Shown here: positions 34,755 through 43,280 of the stretch, piece after piece
Layout: every line of letters starts with the position of its first letter
Position numbering within the stretch: position 1 is the first letter of the stretch
Source of the DNA: Ruminococcus sp.
Lineage (GTDB): Bacteria; Bacillota; Clostridia; Oscillospirales; Ruminococcaceae
DNA: 54,573 nucleotides
Assembly: GCA_021201755.1 (NCBI GenBank)
Contig: JAJQEI010000047.1
Coordinates: 1 to 54,573 of the forward strand
Direction of reading: 5' to 3'
Program-made: the position numbers and the translations under genes
Notes under the pieces: generated by a model
Database searches by the model: none
Seen by the model: only the letters and a program-made list of their open reading frames with translations
Told to the model about the DNA's origin: nothing

Positions 34755-36704
34755 ATGAAATCAAAAACAGCTTTACGAAAAGTGGCAGTCATTGTATCCG
34801 GCATTGACGAAGAATATCAAAATACAATTTTAAAAGGAATTCATGCCTATGCAGAAGAACACGGTGTACACGTTGTTCATTTTGTGGCGTTCGCCGGAAC
34901 GCTTTGCAGCGAGCATCACGATGTAGGGGAGTATAACATTTACAGCCTTTGCCAGTACAACGACTTTGACGGTGTGATTTTGCTCATTAACACCATTTCA
35001 GATTCTGTTTTTGTCACAGAAATTGTGAAGAATCTGTGGCGGTGTCGAGTGCCGGTCATCTGCGTGGATAATGATTTAGACTCCCGTTTTTATTATGTGG
35101 GAATTGATAATTTTAACGCCATGCAGAATATTATCCGGCACATTGTCTACGACCATCACTGTAAAAAAGTGGCGTATATCTCTGGTCCGGAGAGCAATCC
35201 GGAGTGTATTCAGCGGTATTATGCTTATGAATCTGTTATGCGGGAGGCTGGCTTAGAAATCGACCCGAATCTCATCTATTATGGCAGCTTTTGCAGCTGC
35301 GATGCTGCAGACGGTATAAATTATTTTTTAGCGCATAATGAAGTACAGCCGGACGCTATCATCTGCGCCAATGATGTGACGGCACTTGCCACGATTCTGG
35401 TACTGAATGAGCATGGAATTCGAGTGCCGGAGGATATTATAGTGACCGGATTTGACAACATTTATGCCGCACGAAATTTTTTTCCTGCGATTACGTCTGT
35501 TTCCCGTCCACTGTTTCAGACGGGCTATTATGCGTGCAAAACCGTGTTGGAGGCAAAGCCGGATACGCCGCACAGCAATATCTTAAAAACGAAAATGGAG
35601 CTGCGCCAAAGCTGCGGTTGCGGTTGTCATGCGGAGAATAAGGACGAGGTGGACAAGGATGAGAGAACGTTTCGGAAGAACGTCTATCAACAGCTGAACT
35701 ATTATCAGGTGAACGTTCCCTTTATAACGAGAATGTCTTATGTTTTGGCGGAGAGTGAAAGCTTTGCGCAAAGTCTGGAAAATTTGAAGATTTTCGTGAA
35801 AGAATTCGGATACGATCGATTTTATCTTTGTTTGAATGAGGGCTGGAACGATCAGCGCATTGAAAAGACGGCGGATGGACAAAAGGTTTATTTTGCAGAA
35901 AACTATACATCCCACGGCTATGCAGAGACGATGCAAGTACCGCTGGCTCTGACGAACGGTATATTTACGGACTTACCGTCGTTTCCGTCGAAGCAGATGC
36001 TGCCGGACTGTGAGCTGAAATATGATACGCCTACGCTCTATTACATGATACCCCTGCATTTTCGGGATCAGTGTTTTGGTTACTGTATTTTCTGCGGAGC
36101 GCATTTCAATATCGAAAATCCGCTGATTCATACGTGGGTGATGAACGTGGCGAATGCGCTGGAAAATATTCAGAAAAAGGAACATTTGGATCAGGCACTG
36201 GCAGAGGTGAATGCACTTTATATCAAGGATTCTCTTTGTGGTATCAATAACCGCAATGGGTTTGATAAATATACGGCAGATGTTTTTGAAACTTGTCAGG
36301 CAGAAAACCGAACTTGTATGATGATGTTTATCGACATGGACGGACTGAAATATGTTAACGATGCGTTTAGTCACGAGGAGGGCGACAACGCATTATACCA
36401 ATTGTCATGTGCGATTAAAAAGAGCTGTAAAAACGGCGAAGTTTCTGCACGATTTGGCGGTGATGAGTTTATTGTCTTTGCGACGAATTACAGCGAAGAA
36501 CAGGCGCAGGCGTTGTCCGACGCCATCCACAAAGGACTAAAAAAATATAACAGCATTTCTGGAAAGGCGTACGAAGTAGATGCTAGTATTGGCTGGTATG
36601 TGACGGCGGTGTCTGAAGAGGATACGCTGAGCGAGTTGATCACAGCAGCGGACAAGAAGATGTACGAAGAAAAAAAACGGAAGAAAGCGGCAAGAATCGC
36701 ATAA
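34755..36704 (+). CDS. LacI/RbsB-type sensor domain fused to GGDEF diguanylate cyclase
   Basis: A 649-residue protein. Residues about 8-290 have the periplasmic-binding fold of LacI regulators (V-A-V-I-V-S-G...Y-N-D-F-D-G-V-I-L-L; H-C-K-K-V-A-Y-I-S-G-P; P-D-A-I-I-C-A-N-D-V-T-A; V-T-G-F-D-N) but no helix-turn-helix and no signal peptide, so ligand sensing is intracellular. A Cys-rich spot (C-G-C-G-C-H), a GAF-like middle part and a coiled coil follow. The C-terminal GGDEF domain is intact: metal Asp in F-I-D-M-D-G-L and A-R-F-G-G-D-E-F at residues 568-572. The RxxD inhibitory site is replaced by K-N-G-E, suggesting no c-di-GMP feedback. The gene sits between fabK and fabG, with gaps of 46 and 36 bases and no terminator, so it should be co-transcribed with FAS II. 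Ligand unknown. Confidence 0.85.
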   Translation: MKSKTALRKVAVIVSGIDEEYQNTILKGIHAYAEEHGVHVVHFVAFAGTLCSEHHDVGEYNIYSLCQYNDFDGVILLINTISDSVFVTEIVKNLWRCRVPVICVDNDLDSRFYYVGIDNFNAMQNIIRHIVYDHHCKKVAYISGPESNPECIQRYYAYESVMREAGLEIDPNLIYYGSFCSCDAADGINYFLAHNEVQPDAIICANDVTALATILVLNEHGIRVPEDIIVTGFDNIYAARNFFPAITSVSRPLFQTGYYACKTVLEAKPDTPHSNILKTKMELRQSCGCGCHAENKDEVDKDERTFRKNVYQQLNYYQVNVPFITRMSYVLAESESFAQSLENLKIFVKEFGYDRFYLCLNEGWNDQRIEKTADGQKVYFAENYTSHGYAETMQVPLALTNGIFTDLPSFPSKQMLPDCELKYDTPTLYYMIPLHFRDQCFGYCIFCGAHFNIENPLIHTWVMNVANALENIQKKEHLDQALAEVNALYIKDSLCGINNRNGFDKYTADVFETCQAENRTCMMMFIDMDGLKYVNDAFSHEEGDNALYQLSCAIKKSCKNGEVSARFGGDEFIVFATNYSEEQAQALSDAIHKGLKKYNSISGKAYEVDASIGWYVTAVSEEDTLSELITAADKKMYEEKKRKKAARIA

Positions 36705-36740
36705 AGATAAATTCAGAAAAACTGAAAGGAAGAAAATACG

Positions 36741-37481
36741 ATGGCTACAGCATTGATTACAGGCGCATCACAAGGCATTGGAGCGTGCATCGCCACACGA
36801 CTTGCCAAGGATGGCTATCATATCGCAATCAACCACTATCCCAGCGACGGTGACAAGGCAAATGCAGAAAAGGTTGCCGCAGAATGCCGAGACTTGGGCG
36901 TGGAAGCGGAACTTTTTGCAGCGGACGTTTCCAGTTATGACCAGTGTGAAGAAATGGTCAAGGCGGTGAAAACACGCTTTGGTACGATTGACGCATTGGT
37001 GAATAATGCGGGCATTACGAAAGACGGTCTGCTTGTACGAATGAGCGAGGAACAGTATGACGCAGTGATTGCAGTCAATCAGAAGAGCATTTTTCATATG
37101 CTGAAACTGGTGGGAACAGTGATGATGCGCCAGCGCAGCGGCAGAATTGTCAGTCTCGCCTCAGTGGCAGGACTCTACGGCAATCCGGGACAGGTGAACT
37201 ATTCGGCATCCAAGGCGGCAATTATCGGCATGACGAAGACGGCGGCGAAAGAGCTTGGTTCGAGGAATGTCACCGTGAACGCCGTTGCACCGGGCTTTAT
37301 TAAAACGCCGATGACGGACGCCTTAACAGAAGAACAGCGGAAGAAGATGCTGGAGCTTGTGGCGATGAAACGCTATGCAGAGCCGTCAGAGGTGGCAAGC
37401 GTGGTTTCGTTTTTGTGTTCGGATGACGCAAGCTACGTTACGGGTCAGGTAATTGAGATTTCCGGCGGATTGATGATGTGA
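36741..37481 (+). CDS. fabG: 3-oxoacyl-ACP reductase
   Basis: A 246-residue short-chain dehydrogenase. It has the cofactor motif T-G-A-S-Q-G-I-G, L-V-N-N-A-G-I-T, and the catalytic set Ser (S-L-A-S-V-A-G), Y-S-A-S-K. It reduces 3-oxoacyl-ACP with NADPH. ATG follows GAAAGGAAG. FAS II operon position between the GGDEF gene and fabF supports the FabG call over other short-chain reductases. Confidence 0.95.
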   Translation: MATALITGASQGIGACIATRLAKDGYHIAINHYPSDGDKANAEKVAAECRDLGVEAELFAADVSSYDQCEEMVKAVKTRFGTIDALVNNAGITKDGLLVRMSEEQYDAVIAVNQKSIFHMLKLVGTVMMRQRSGRIVSLASVAGLYGNPGQVNYSASKAAIIGMTKTAAKELGSRNVTVNAVAPGFIKTPMTDALTEEQRKKMLELVAMKRYAEPSEVASVVSFLCSDDASYVTGQVIEISGGLMM

Positions 37482-37500
37482 TTAAAAAAGGAGTAATCAG

Positions 37501-38757
37501 ATGAAACGAGTTGTAATTACCGGTATGGGAACAGTGAACCCGTTGGGATGCACGATCGATACGTTTTGGGAAAATGTGAAAAAGGGAACTTTAGGTATTT
37601 CCAAAATCGATATGTTTGATACCACAGAAGTGGAAGTCAGTGTGGCTGGTATCATACGGGATTTTCATCCGGAGGATTATTTTGAGAAAAAGAAGCTGCG
37701 CCATATGGAGCGGTTCACACAGTTTGCAGTGGCGTCCGCCGTGCAGGCGATGGACGACTGCGGCAGCGATTTTAAAGATTTAGACCCTTATCGTCTGGGG
37801 ACGATTATTGGCTGTGGAATTGGCGGATTGCCGATGACAGAGAAACAGCACGCACTGTATCTGGAAAAGGGGCCGAATTGGATTTCCCCGTTTTTTGTGC
37901 CGGTGATGATTTCTAATATGGCAGCTGGTGAAGTTGCCATGCGTACCGGATTCAAGGGAGATAACTTCTGTACCACGACTGCCTGTGCCTCTGCAACCCA
38001 TGCCATTGGAGAAGCGTTCCGCAAGGTGAAAGACGGCTATTTGGACGTGTGCATTTGCGGTGGTTCAGAAGCGACCATCGATGAGTTTACACTGGGTGGC
38101 TTTAAGACCATGAAAGCACTGACAAAAGAACCGGATCCGACAAAAGCGTCCATTCCGTTCGACAAAAATCGCAGCGGTTTCGTATTGGGTGAGGGCTGCG
38201 GAATTTTGGTGTTGGAGGAATATGGACACGCAAAAGCACGGGGTGCAAAGATTTATGCGGAAATCGCCGGCTATGGTGCAACCTGTGATGCTTACCACAT
38301 GACGGCTCCTTCGCCGGAATGCGAAGCTTCAGCGAGAGGTATGGTAGCGGCTTATCAGGAGGCTGGGTTACAGCCGGAGAATATCACTTATATCAATGCT
38401 CACGGTACGGCGACCGGTTTAAACGATAAGTATGAAACCACTGCGATTAAAATCGCCTTGGGGGAGGAGCAGGCGCACAAGGTGAAAATCAATTCCACGA
38501 AGTCTATGACGGGACATATGCTGGGCGGTACAGGAGCGGTAGAAGCAATTGTGTCGGCATTGTCCATTCGAGACGGTTTCATTCACCAGACTATTGGTTA
38601 TACGACGCCGGATCCTGAATGCGATTTGGACTATTGTGTCGATGGTCCGGTAGAGATGCCGGTGAAAGCCGCACTGTCGAATTCGCTGGGATTTGGCGGT
38701 CACAATGCCACACTCTGCTTCAAGGCGTGTGAAGCAGAAAGGAGCAAATCGGAATGA
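37501..38757 (+). CDS. fabF: Beta-ketoacyl-ACP synthase II
   Basis: A 418-residue elongation condensing enzyme. Catalytic Cys162 is in T-T-A-C-A-S-A-T-H-A-I-G; the two His are in N-A-H-G-T-A-T and G-H-M-L-G-G-T-G. Start follows AAAGGAG. The stop overlaps the accB start by ATGA. Confidence 0.97.
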   Translation: MKRVVITGMGTVNPLGCTIDTFWENVKKGTLGISKIDMFDTTEVEVSVAGIIRDFHPEDYFEKKKLRHMERFTQFAVASAVQAMDDCGSDFKDLDPYRLGTIIGCGIGGLPMTEKQHALYLEKGPNWISPFFVPVMISNMAAGEVAMRTGFKGDNFCTTTACASATHAIGEAFRKVKDGYLDVCICGGSEATIDEFTLGGFKTMKALTKEPDPTKASIPFDKNRSGFVLGEGCGILVLEEYGHAKARGAKIYAEIAGYGATCDAYHMTAPSPECEASARGMVAAYQEAGLQPENITYINAHGTATGLNDKYETTAIKIALGEEQAHKVKINSTKSMTGHMLGGTGAVEAIVSALSIRDGFIHQTIGYTTPDPECDLDYCVDGPVEMPVKAALSNSLGFGGHNATLCFKACEAERSKSE

Positions 38758-39281
38758 GCGATAAAATTTATGAGATAGATTTGAAAGCGGTTGAGCAGTT
38801 GGCGGAAATTGTGGAGCAGAAAAAGCTTGACGAAATCACCATCACAGACGGTGAGAAGTCGATTACGATTAAGGACAAGAAATGTCCGCCGCCGCCACAT
38901 CATCATCCGCCCCATCCAGGGGAAATGCCGCCGCCTCCTCCAATGAACAACGGGATGCCTTCACAGTGGGGAACTGGCGCACCCAATGGACAGCCACCTG
39001 AGACGACGCCACAACCGACACCGTCTGCGACGGAACCGACGGCGACCGGAAAATTCATTCAGGCTCCCATTGTGGGAACGTTTTATGCGGCACCCTCGCC
39101 AGATCAGCCGCCGTTTGTACAGGTGGGCGATACGGTGAAGAAAGGCGACGTGGTACTGATTATCGAGTCCATGAAGCTGATGAACGAGGTGACCAGCGAC
39201 GTGGATGGCGTCGTAGAAGAGATTCTCGTGAAAAATGGCGATGCCGTAGAGTATGACCAGCCACTGATGCGGCTTTCATAA
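38754..39281 (+). CDS. accB: Biotin carboxyl carrier protein of acetyl-CoA carboxylase
   Basis: A 175-residue carrier. The N-terminal segment is followed by a Pro/His-rich linker (residues 44-98, with P-P-P-P-H-H-H) that gives the swinging domain mobility. The biotinyl domain has E-S-M-K-L-M-N-E-V with Lys141 as the attachment site. Starts within the fabF stop. Confidence 0.96.
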   Translation: MSDKIYEIDLKAVEQLAEIVEQKKLDEITITDGEKSITIKDKKCPPPPHHHPPHPGEMPPPPPMNNGMPSQWGTGAPNGQPPETTPQPTPSATEPTATGKFIQAPIVGTFYAAPSPDQPPFVQVGDTVKKGDVVLIIESMKLMNEVTSDVDGVVEEILVKNGDAVEYDQPLMRLS

Positions 39282-39324
39282 GGATGCGATAACACAAAAG
39301 TACAAAAGAAGGAGGAACCAGATT

Positions 39325-39762
39325 ATGGCAGAGGTATTATTCAATCAAGAGCAAATCAAGGAAATTATTCCCCACCGTGCCCCGTTTTTACTCATTGACG
39401 AAGTATTGGAAATGGAAATGGGACAGCGTGTGGTGGCACGGAAATATATCAAGGAAGACGATTTTTGGTTCAAGGGACATTTCCCAGAAAAGCCAGTAAC
39501 GCCGGGTGTGCTGATGATTGAGATGCTAGCACAGGCTGGAGCGGTGTGTATTCTGTCACAGCCGGAATTCAAGGGGAAAATTGCTCTTTTTGCCGGTATA
39601 GATAAGGCGAAGTTCCGGCGACAGGTCGTACCGGGCGATGTGCTGGATTTAAAGGTAGAAATTATTGCGCAGCGTGGCCCCATAGGCGTCGGAAAGGCGG
39701 AGGCAACGGTAGACGGCAAGCGTGCTGTCAGCTGTGAAATCAAGTTTGCTGTAGAGCAGTAA
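39325..39762 (+). CDS. fabZ: 3-hydroxyacyl-ACP dehydratase
   Basis: A 145-residue hot-dog fold dehydratase. Motifs I-I-P-H-R-A-P-F-L-L-I-D and G-H-F-P-E-K-P-V-T-P-G-V-L-M-I-E-M-L-A-Q carry the catalytic His and Glu. Start follows AAGGAGG. No fabA-like isomerase is in the window, so how unsaturated chains are made is not shown. Confidence 0.96.
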   Translation: MAEVLFNQEQIKEIIPHRAPFLLIDEVLEMEMGQRVVARKYIKEDDFWFKGHFPEKPVTPGVLMIEMLAQAGAVCILSQPEFKGKIALFAGIDKAKFRRQVVPGDVLDLKVEIIAQRGPIGVGKAEATVDGKRAVSCEIKFAVEQ

Positions 39763-39771
39763 GGCGGCAGA

Positions 39772-41136
39772 ATGCAGAGTATGAAAAAAGTTTTAATTGC
39801 AAACCGTGGCGAAATTGCCGTGCGCATTATTCGGGCTTGCCGAGAAATGGGCTTGCAGTGTGTGACAGTTTATTCGACGGCAGACCGCTCGGCATTGCAC
39901 GCAGAAATTGCAGATGAATCGGTTTGTATCGGTCCGGCTTCTGTTCAGAAGAGTTATCTGAATCAGGCGGCATTGATTGCCGCTTGTGAAAATACCGGCG
40001 CACAGGCGTTACATCCGGGATTTGGCTTTCTGTCGGAGAGTGCAGAATTTGCACAGCTTTGTCTCGACAATGGTATTATATTTATCGGACCCTCGCCGGA
40101 ATCGATTGCGATGCTCGGCGATAAGGCACGTGCGAAAGAGACGATGAAAAAAGCTGGCGTTCCAGTCATCCCTGGATCGGATGGAGTAGTGGGTAGCGTG
40201 GAAGCGGCAAAGAAAATTGCCGCAGAAATTGGTTATCCGGTGCTGGTGAAAGCATCCGCAGGCGGCGGCGGCAGAGGCATTCGCCGTGTGGACAGCGAGG
40301 AACAGCTGGAAGAACAGATGCTTTTGGCGAAAGAGGAAGCACGGTTGTTTTTCGGGAACGACGATGTTTATTTGGAAAAGCTGATTGTTGGCCCACACCA
40401 TGTAGAGATTCAGATTATCGCCGACAAACAGGGAAACACGGTTGCGCTGGGAGAGCGTGACTGTAGTATGCAGCGGCGCAATCAAAAAGTGATCGAGGAG
40501 AGTCCGAGTCCTTTGATGACACCGGAGCTGCGTCAGGCGATGCAGGAGGCGGCAGTGCGTGCGGCGATGGCGTGTGGCTATTATAATGCAGGAACGATTG
40601 AATTTTTGGTGGATGACGACCGAAACTTTTACTTTATGGAGATGAACACCCGTATTCAAGTGGAACATCCGGTGACGGAGTGGGTGACGGGTGTGGATCT
40701 GGTACAGACCCAACTTCTCGTGGTACAGGGAAAGCCTTTACCGTTTACACAGGAGGATATTGAAGTCAAGGGACACGCCATTGAGTGTCGGATTAATGCC
40801 GAAAATCCAGAACAGGACTTTCGTCCCTCCCCAGGGACGATTCAGCTGCTGCACATTCCGGGCGGCCCCGGGATTCGGGTGGATAGTGCCGTATACCAAG
40901 GGTATACGATTCCGCCTTATTACGACTCGATGATTGCGAAGCTGATTGTACACGCTCCCACGAGAGAATGTGCGATTATGAAAATGCGCTGGGCGTTGTC
41001 GGAATTTATCGTAGACGGTATTGATACAAACATTGATTTTCAACTGAAGCTCATCAAAAATAAGGCGTTTCAAGCGGGAGCATATGACAATACATTTTTG
41101 GAAAAATTTTTGGACGAGAACAAAACGAAGAAATAA
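39772..41136 (+). CDS. accC: Biotin carboxylase subunit of acetyl-CoA carboxylase
   Basis: A 454-residue ATP-grasp enzyme that carboxylates the biotin on AccB. Motifs are L-I-A-N-R-G-E-I-A-V-R-I-I-R, K-A-S-A-G-G-G-G-R-G-I-R, E-R-D-C-S-M-Q-R-R-N-Q-K and M-N-T-R-I-Q-V-E-H-P-V-T-E. The first ATG (39772) has AAGGCGG upstream; the ATG at 39781 is possible too. Follows fabZ after 9 bases. Confidence 0.97.
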   Translation: MQSMKKVLIANRGEIAVRIIRACREMGLQCVTVYSTADRSALHAEIADESVCIGPASVQKSYLNQAALIAACENTGAQALHPGFGFLSESAEFAQLCLDNGIIFIGPSPESIAMLGDKARAKETMKKAGVPVIPGSDGVVGSVEAAKKIAAEIGYPVLVKASAGGGGRGIRRVDSEEQLEEQMLLAKEEARLFFGNDDVYLEKLIVGPHHVEIQIIADKQGNTVALGERDCSMQRRNQKVIEESPSPLMTPELRQAMQEAAVRAAMACGYYNAGTIEFLVDDDRNFYFMEMNTRIQVEHPVTEWVTGVDLVQTQLLVVQGKPLPFTQEDIEVKGHAIECRINAENPEQDFRPSPGTIQLLHIPGGPGIRVDSAVYQGYTIPPYYDSMIAKLIVHAPTRECAIMKMRWALSEFIVDGIDTNIDFQLKLIKNKAFQAGAYDNTFLEKFLDENKTKK

Positions 41137-41175
41137 CCCCAAGAGAACAAAGAGAAGGTTAGGTGAGAAACTATT

Positions 41176-42033
41176 ATGGCGTTAGAGGATCTATTTAAGA
41201 ATGTGACCAAACGATTCAATGATGATACGCCGGAAGAAAGAGAACCTGTGTTCAAGTGTCCTCGATGCCAGCAGACTGTGCAGGAGTCGAAATTTCAAGA
41301 GCAAAACAAGGTCTGCCCCAACTGTAACTACCATGCGAGATTGACGGCGAGCGAACGGCTGCGTATGACGGTGGATCGAGATTCTTTCGTGGAATACGAT
41401 GCGGATATGGAGAGCGTCGACCCATTGGAATTCCCGGGATATGCACAAAAGGTGGAAAACTTAAAGGCGGTTACGGGACTGCATGACGGCGTGATTACGG
41501 GAGAATGTACCGTAAAAGGCTCACGTACGGTGATGATTGTCATGGATTCTCATTTTATGATGGCGTCTATGGGCAGCGTCGCAGGAGAAAAGATAACCCG
41601 TGCGTTTGAACGTGCGACAGAAAAGGGTTTGCCGGTGGTGGCGTTTACCGCTTCCGGCGGTGCGAGAATGCAGGAGGGGATTTTGTCACTGATGCAGATG
41701 GCGAAAACCTCCGGCGCAGTGGCGAAGCACAGCGAAGCGGGTTTGCTCTATTTAAGCGTTATGACAGATCCGACCACCGGCGGTGTGACGGCGTCTTTTG
41801 CGTCCCTGGGAGACATGATTCTGGCAGAACCAAAAGTGGTGATTGGCTTTGCGGGACGGCGTGTCATCGAGGGGACGATTAAACAGCGTTTGCCGGACGA
41901 TTTTCAATCGGCAGAGTTTTTACAGGAAAAAGGGTTTGTGGATTTGATTGTGGAGCGGCGCAATATGCGCAGTACCCTGTCTCACCTGTTAAAACTGCAC
42001 GGGTACGAAAAAGAAGAAACGGGAGGTGTGTGA
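41176..42033 (+). CDS. accD: Acetyl-CoA carboxylase carboxyltransferase beta subunit
   Basis: A 285-residue subunit. The N-terminal four-Cys zinc ribbon (C-P-R-C...C-P-N-C) is complete. The crotonase-like domain includes F-T-A-S-G-G-A-R-M-Q-E-G and T-D-P-T-T-G-G-V-T-A-S-F-A. It ends one base before the accA start, so the two subunits are translationally coupled in equal amounts. Confidence 0.96.
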   Translation: MALEDLFKNVTKRFNDDTPEEREPVFKCPRCQQTVQESKFQEQNKVCPNCNYHARLTASERLRMTVDRDSFVEYDADMESVDPLEFPGYAQKVENLKAVTGLHDGVITGECTVKGSRTVMIVMDSHFMMASMGSVAGEKITRAFERATEKGLPVVAFTASGGARMQEGILSLMQMAKTSGAVAKHSEAGLLYLSVMTDPTTGGVTASFASLGDMILAEPKVVIGFAGRRVIEGTIKQRLPDDFQSAEFLQEKGFVDLIVERRNMRSTLSHLLKLHGYEKEETGGV

Positions 42034-42034
42034 G

Positions 42035-42865
42035 ATGGAAGTATATCAAGAGGAACAATCCAAACGCACCGCCTGGGAACGACAGATGCTCATCCGAGAC
42101 AAGGACCGTCCGACAGTCAGGGACTATATCCCACGGATTTTCACGGACTTCTACGAACTGCACGGAGACCGTGGCTATGGCGATGATGGCGCAATATTAG
42201 GCGGAATCGGTCGCTTGAATGGAACACCTGTGACGGTAATCGCACAGGTAAAGGGCAGGAATTTGAAGGAAAATAAGGAATCCAACTTTGCAATGCCCCA
42301 TCCGGAGGGCTATCGAAAGGCACTACGGCTGGCACATCAGGCGGAGAAGTTTCACCGTCCGATGATCTGCTTGATTGATACCCCTGGTGCGTTTTGCGGC
42401 GTTGAGGCGGAGGAACGTGGTCAGGGTGAGGCAATCGCACGGAACCTAGCGGAGTTTATGACGCTGAAGACGACGATTTTGTCTGTGGTACTGGGCGAAG
42501 CGGGCAGCGGCGGTGCATTGGCACTGGGTGTGTGTGATGATTTGGCAATGTTGGAAAATGCGCTTTATTCGGTGATTTCGCCTCGTGGAGCAGCGTCCAT
42601 TTTATGGAAAGATGCTTCTCGGGAACAAGAGGCTTGTGAAGTTTTACAAATTACGGCGGAAGATATGGTGCGATTTGGTGTCGCAGAAGCGATCATTCCA
42701 GAGCCGGAGGGCGGCGCACAGTGCGATATAGACAAAATTGCAGAAAATCTGAAAGAATATTTGGTAGAAACGTTAACAGAAAAATTGCAAAAACCTATTG
42801 ACGTTTTGCAAAAAGAACGGTATACTAAGTTTAGAAAAATCGGTGCTTTTACAGAGGGCGTATGA
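42035..42865 (+). CDS. accA: Acetyl-CoA carboxylase carboxyltransferase alpha subunit
   Basis: A 276-residue subunit that pairs with AccD. Motifs: F-Y-E-L-H-G-D-R-G-Y-G-D-D, G-M-P-H-P-E-G-Y-R-K-A type N-F-A-M-P-H-P-E-G-Y-R-K-A-L-R-L, D-T-P-G-A-F-C-G and E-A-G-S-G-G-A-L-A-L-G. ATG at 42035 follows GGGAGGTG; the in-frame GTG nine bases earlier lies in the ribosome binding region. A promoter for acpP lies inside its 3' end. Confidence 0.95.
   Translation: MEVYQEEQSKRTAWERQMLIRDKDRPTVRDYIPRIFTDFYELHGDRGYGDDGAILGGIGRLNGTPVTVIAQVKGRNLKENKESNFAMPHPEGYRKALRLAHQAEKFHRPMICLIDTPGAFCGVEAEERGQGEAIARNLAEFMTLKTTILSVVLGEAGSGGALALGVCDDLAMLENALYSVISPRGAASILWKDASREQEACEVLQITAEDMVRFGVAEAIIPEPEGGAQCDIDKIAENLKEYLVETLTEKLQKPIDVLQKERYTKFRKIGAFTEGV
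42798..42826 (+). promoter_or_regulatory. Internal promoter for acpP inside accA
   Basis: TTGACG, 17 bases, TATACT, in the last codons of accA and 130 bases before acpP. It would allow ACP to be made in excess over the enzymes. Confidence 0.65.
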
Positions 42866-42956
42866 ACTCGATGCTTTTGTAGAGCAATCGATTTGGAAAA
42901 TAATCATGAATCTATCGCTTGGAAAAGAAAAGCGAAAAAAATTGGAGGAAAAAAAC

Positions 42957-43199
42957 ATGACAAAAGAAGAAATCTTTGAAGAACTGAAAGAACTAGTTAC
43001 GGATCAATTGGGCGTAGAAGACGATAAAGTTACCTTGGAGGCATCCATTCAGGATGACTTGGGCGCAGACTCGCTGGATTTGGTAGACCTGGCAATGGAG
43101 GTCGAAGAAAAGTTTGGTGTAAAGATTAGCGATGAAGACTTGGAGAACATCAAAATGATTGGCGATATTGTAACTTATATCGACGAAAAGAAAGACTAA
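42957..43199 (+). CDS. acpP: Acyl carrier protein
   Basis: An 80-residue acidic protein with the phosphopantetheine site Ser39 in L-G-A-D-S-L-D-L-V-D. ATG at 42957 follows TTGGAGG; the upstream frame overlaps accA and has no site. It is the last gene of the FAS II operon and the likely substrate of the transferase at 17078. Confidence 0.97.
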   Translation: MTKEEIFEELKELVTDQLGVEDDKVTLEASIQDDLGADSLDLVDLAMEVEEKFGVKISDEDLENIKMIGDIVTYIDEKKD

Positions 43200-43232
43200 T
43201 GGGAGACTGCTTTTTGGCAGTACTATAAAATG

Positions 43233-43274
43233 AAAAAAGCCACTGTATGGGTCATGATATACAGTGGCTTTTTG
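43233..43274. terminator. Bidirectional terminator after FAS II operon
   Basis: AAAAAGCCACTGTAT pairs perfectly with ATACAGTGGCTTTTT, between the convergent acpP and GH3 genes. Confidence 0.93.
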
Positions 43275-43280
43275 TATGCG

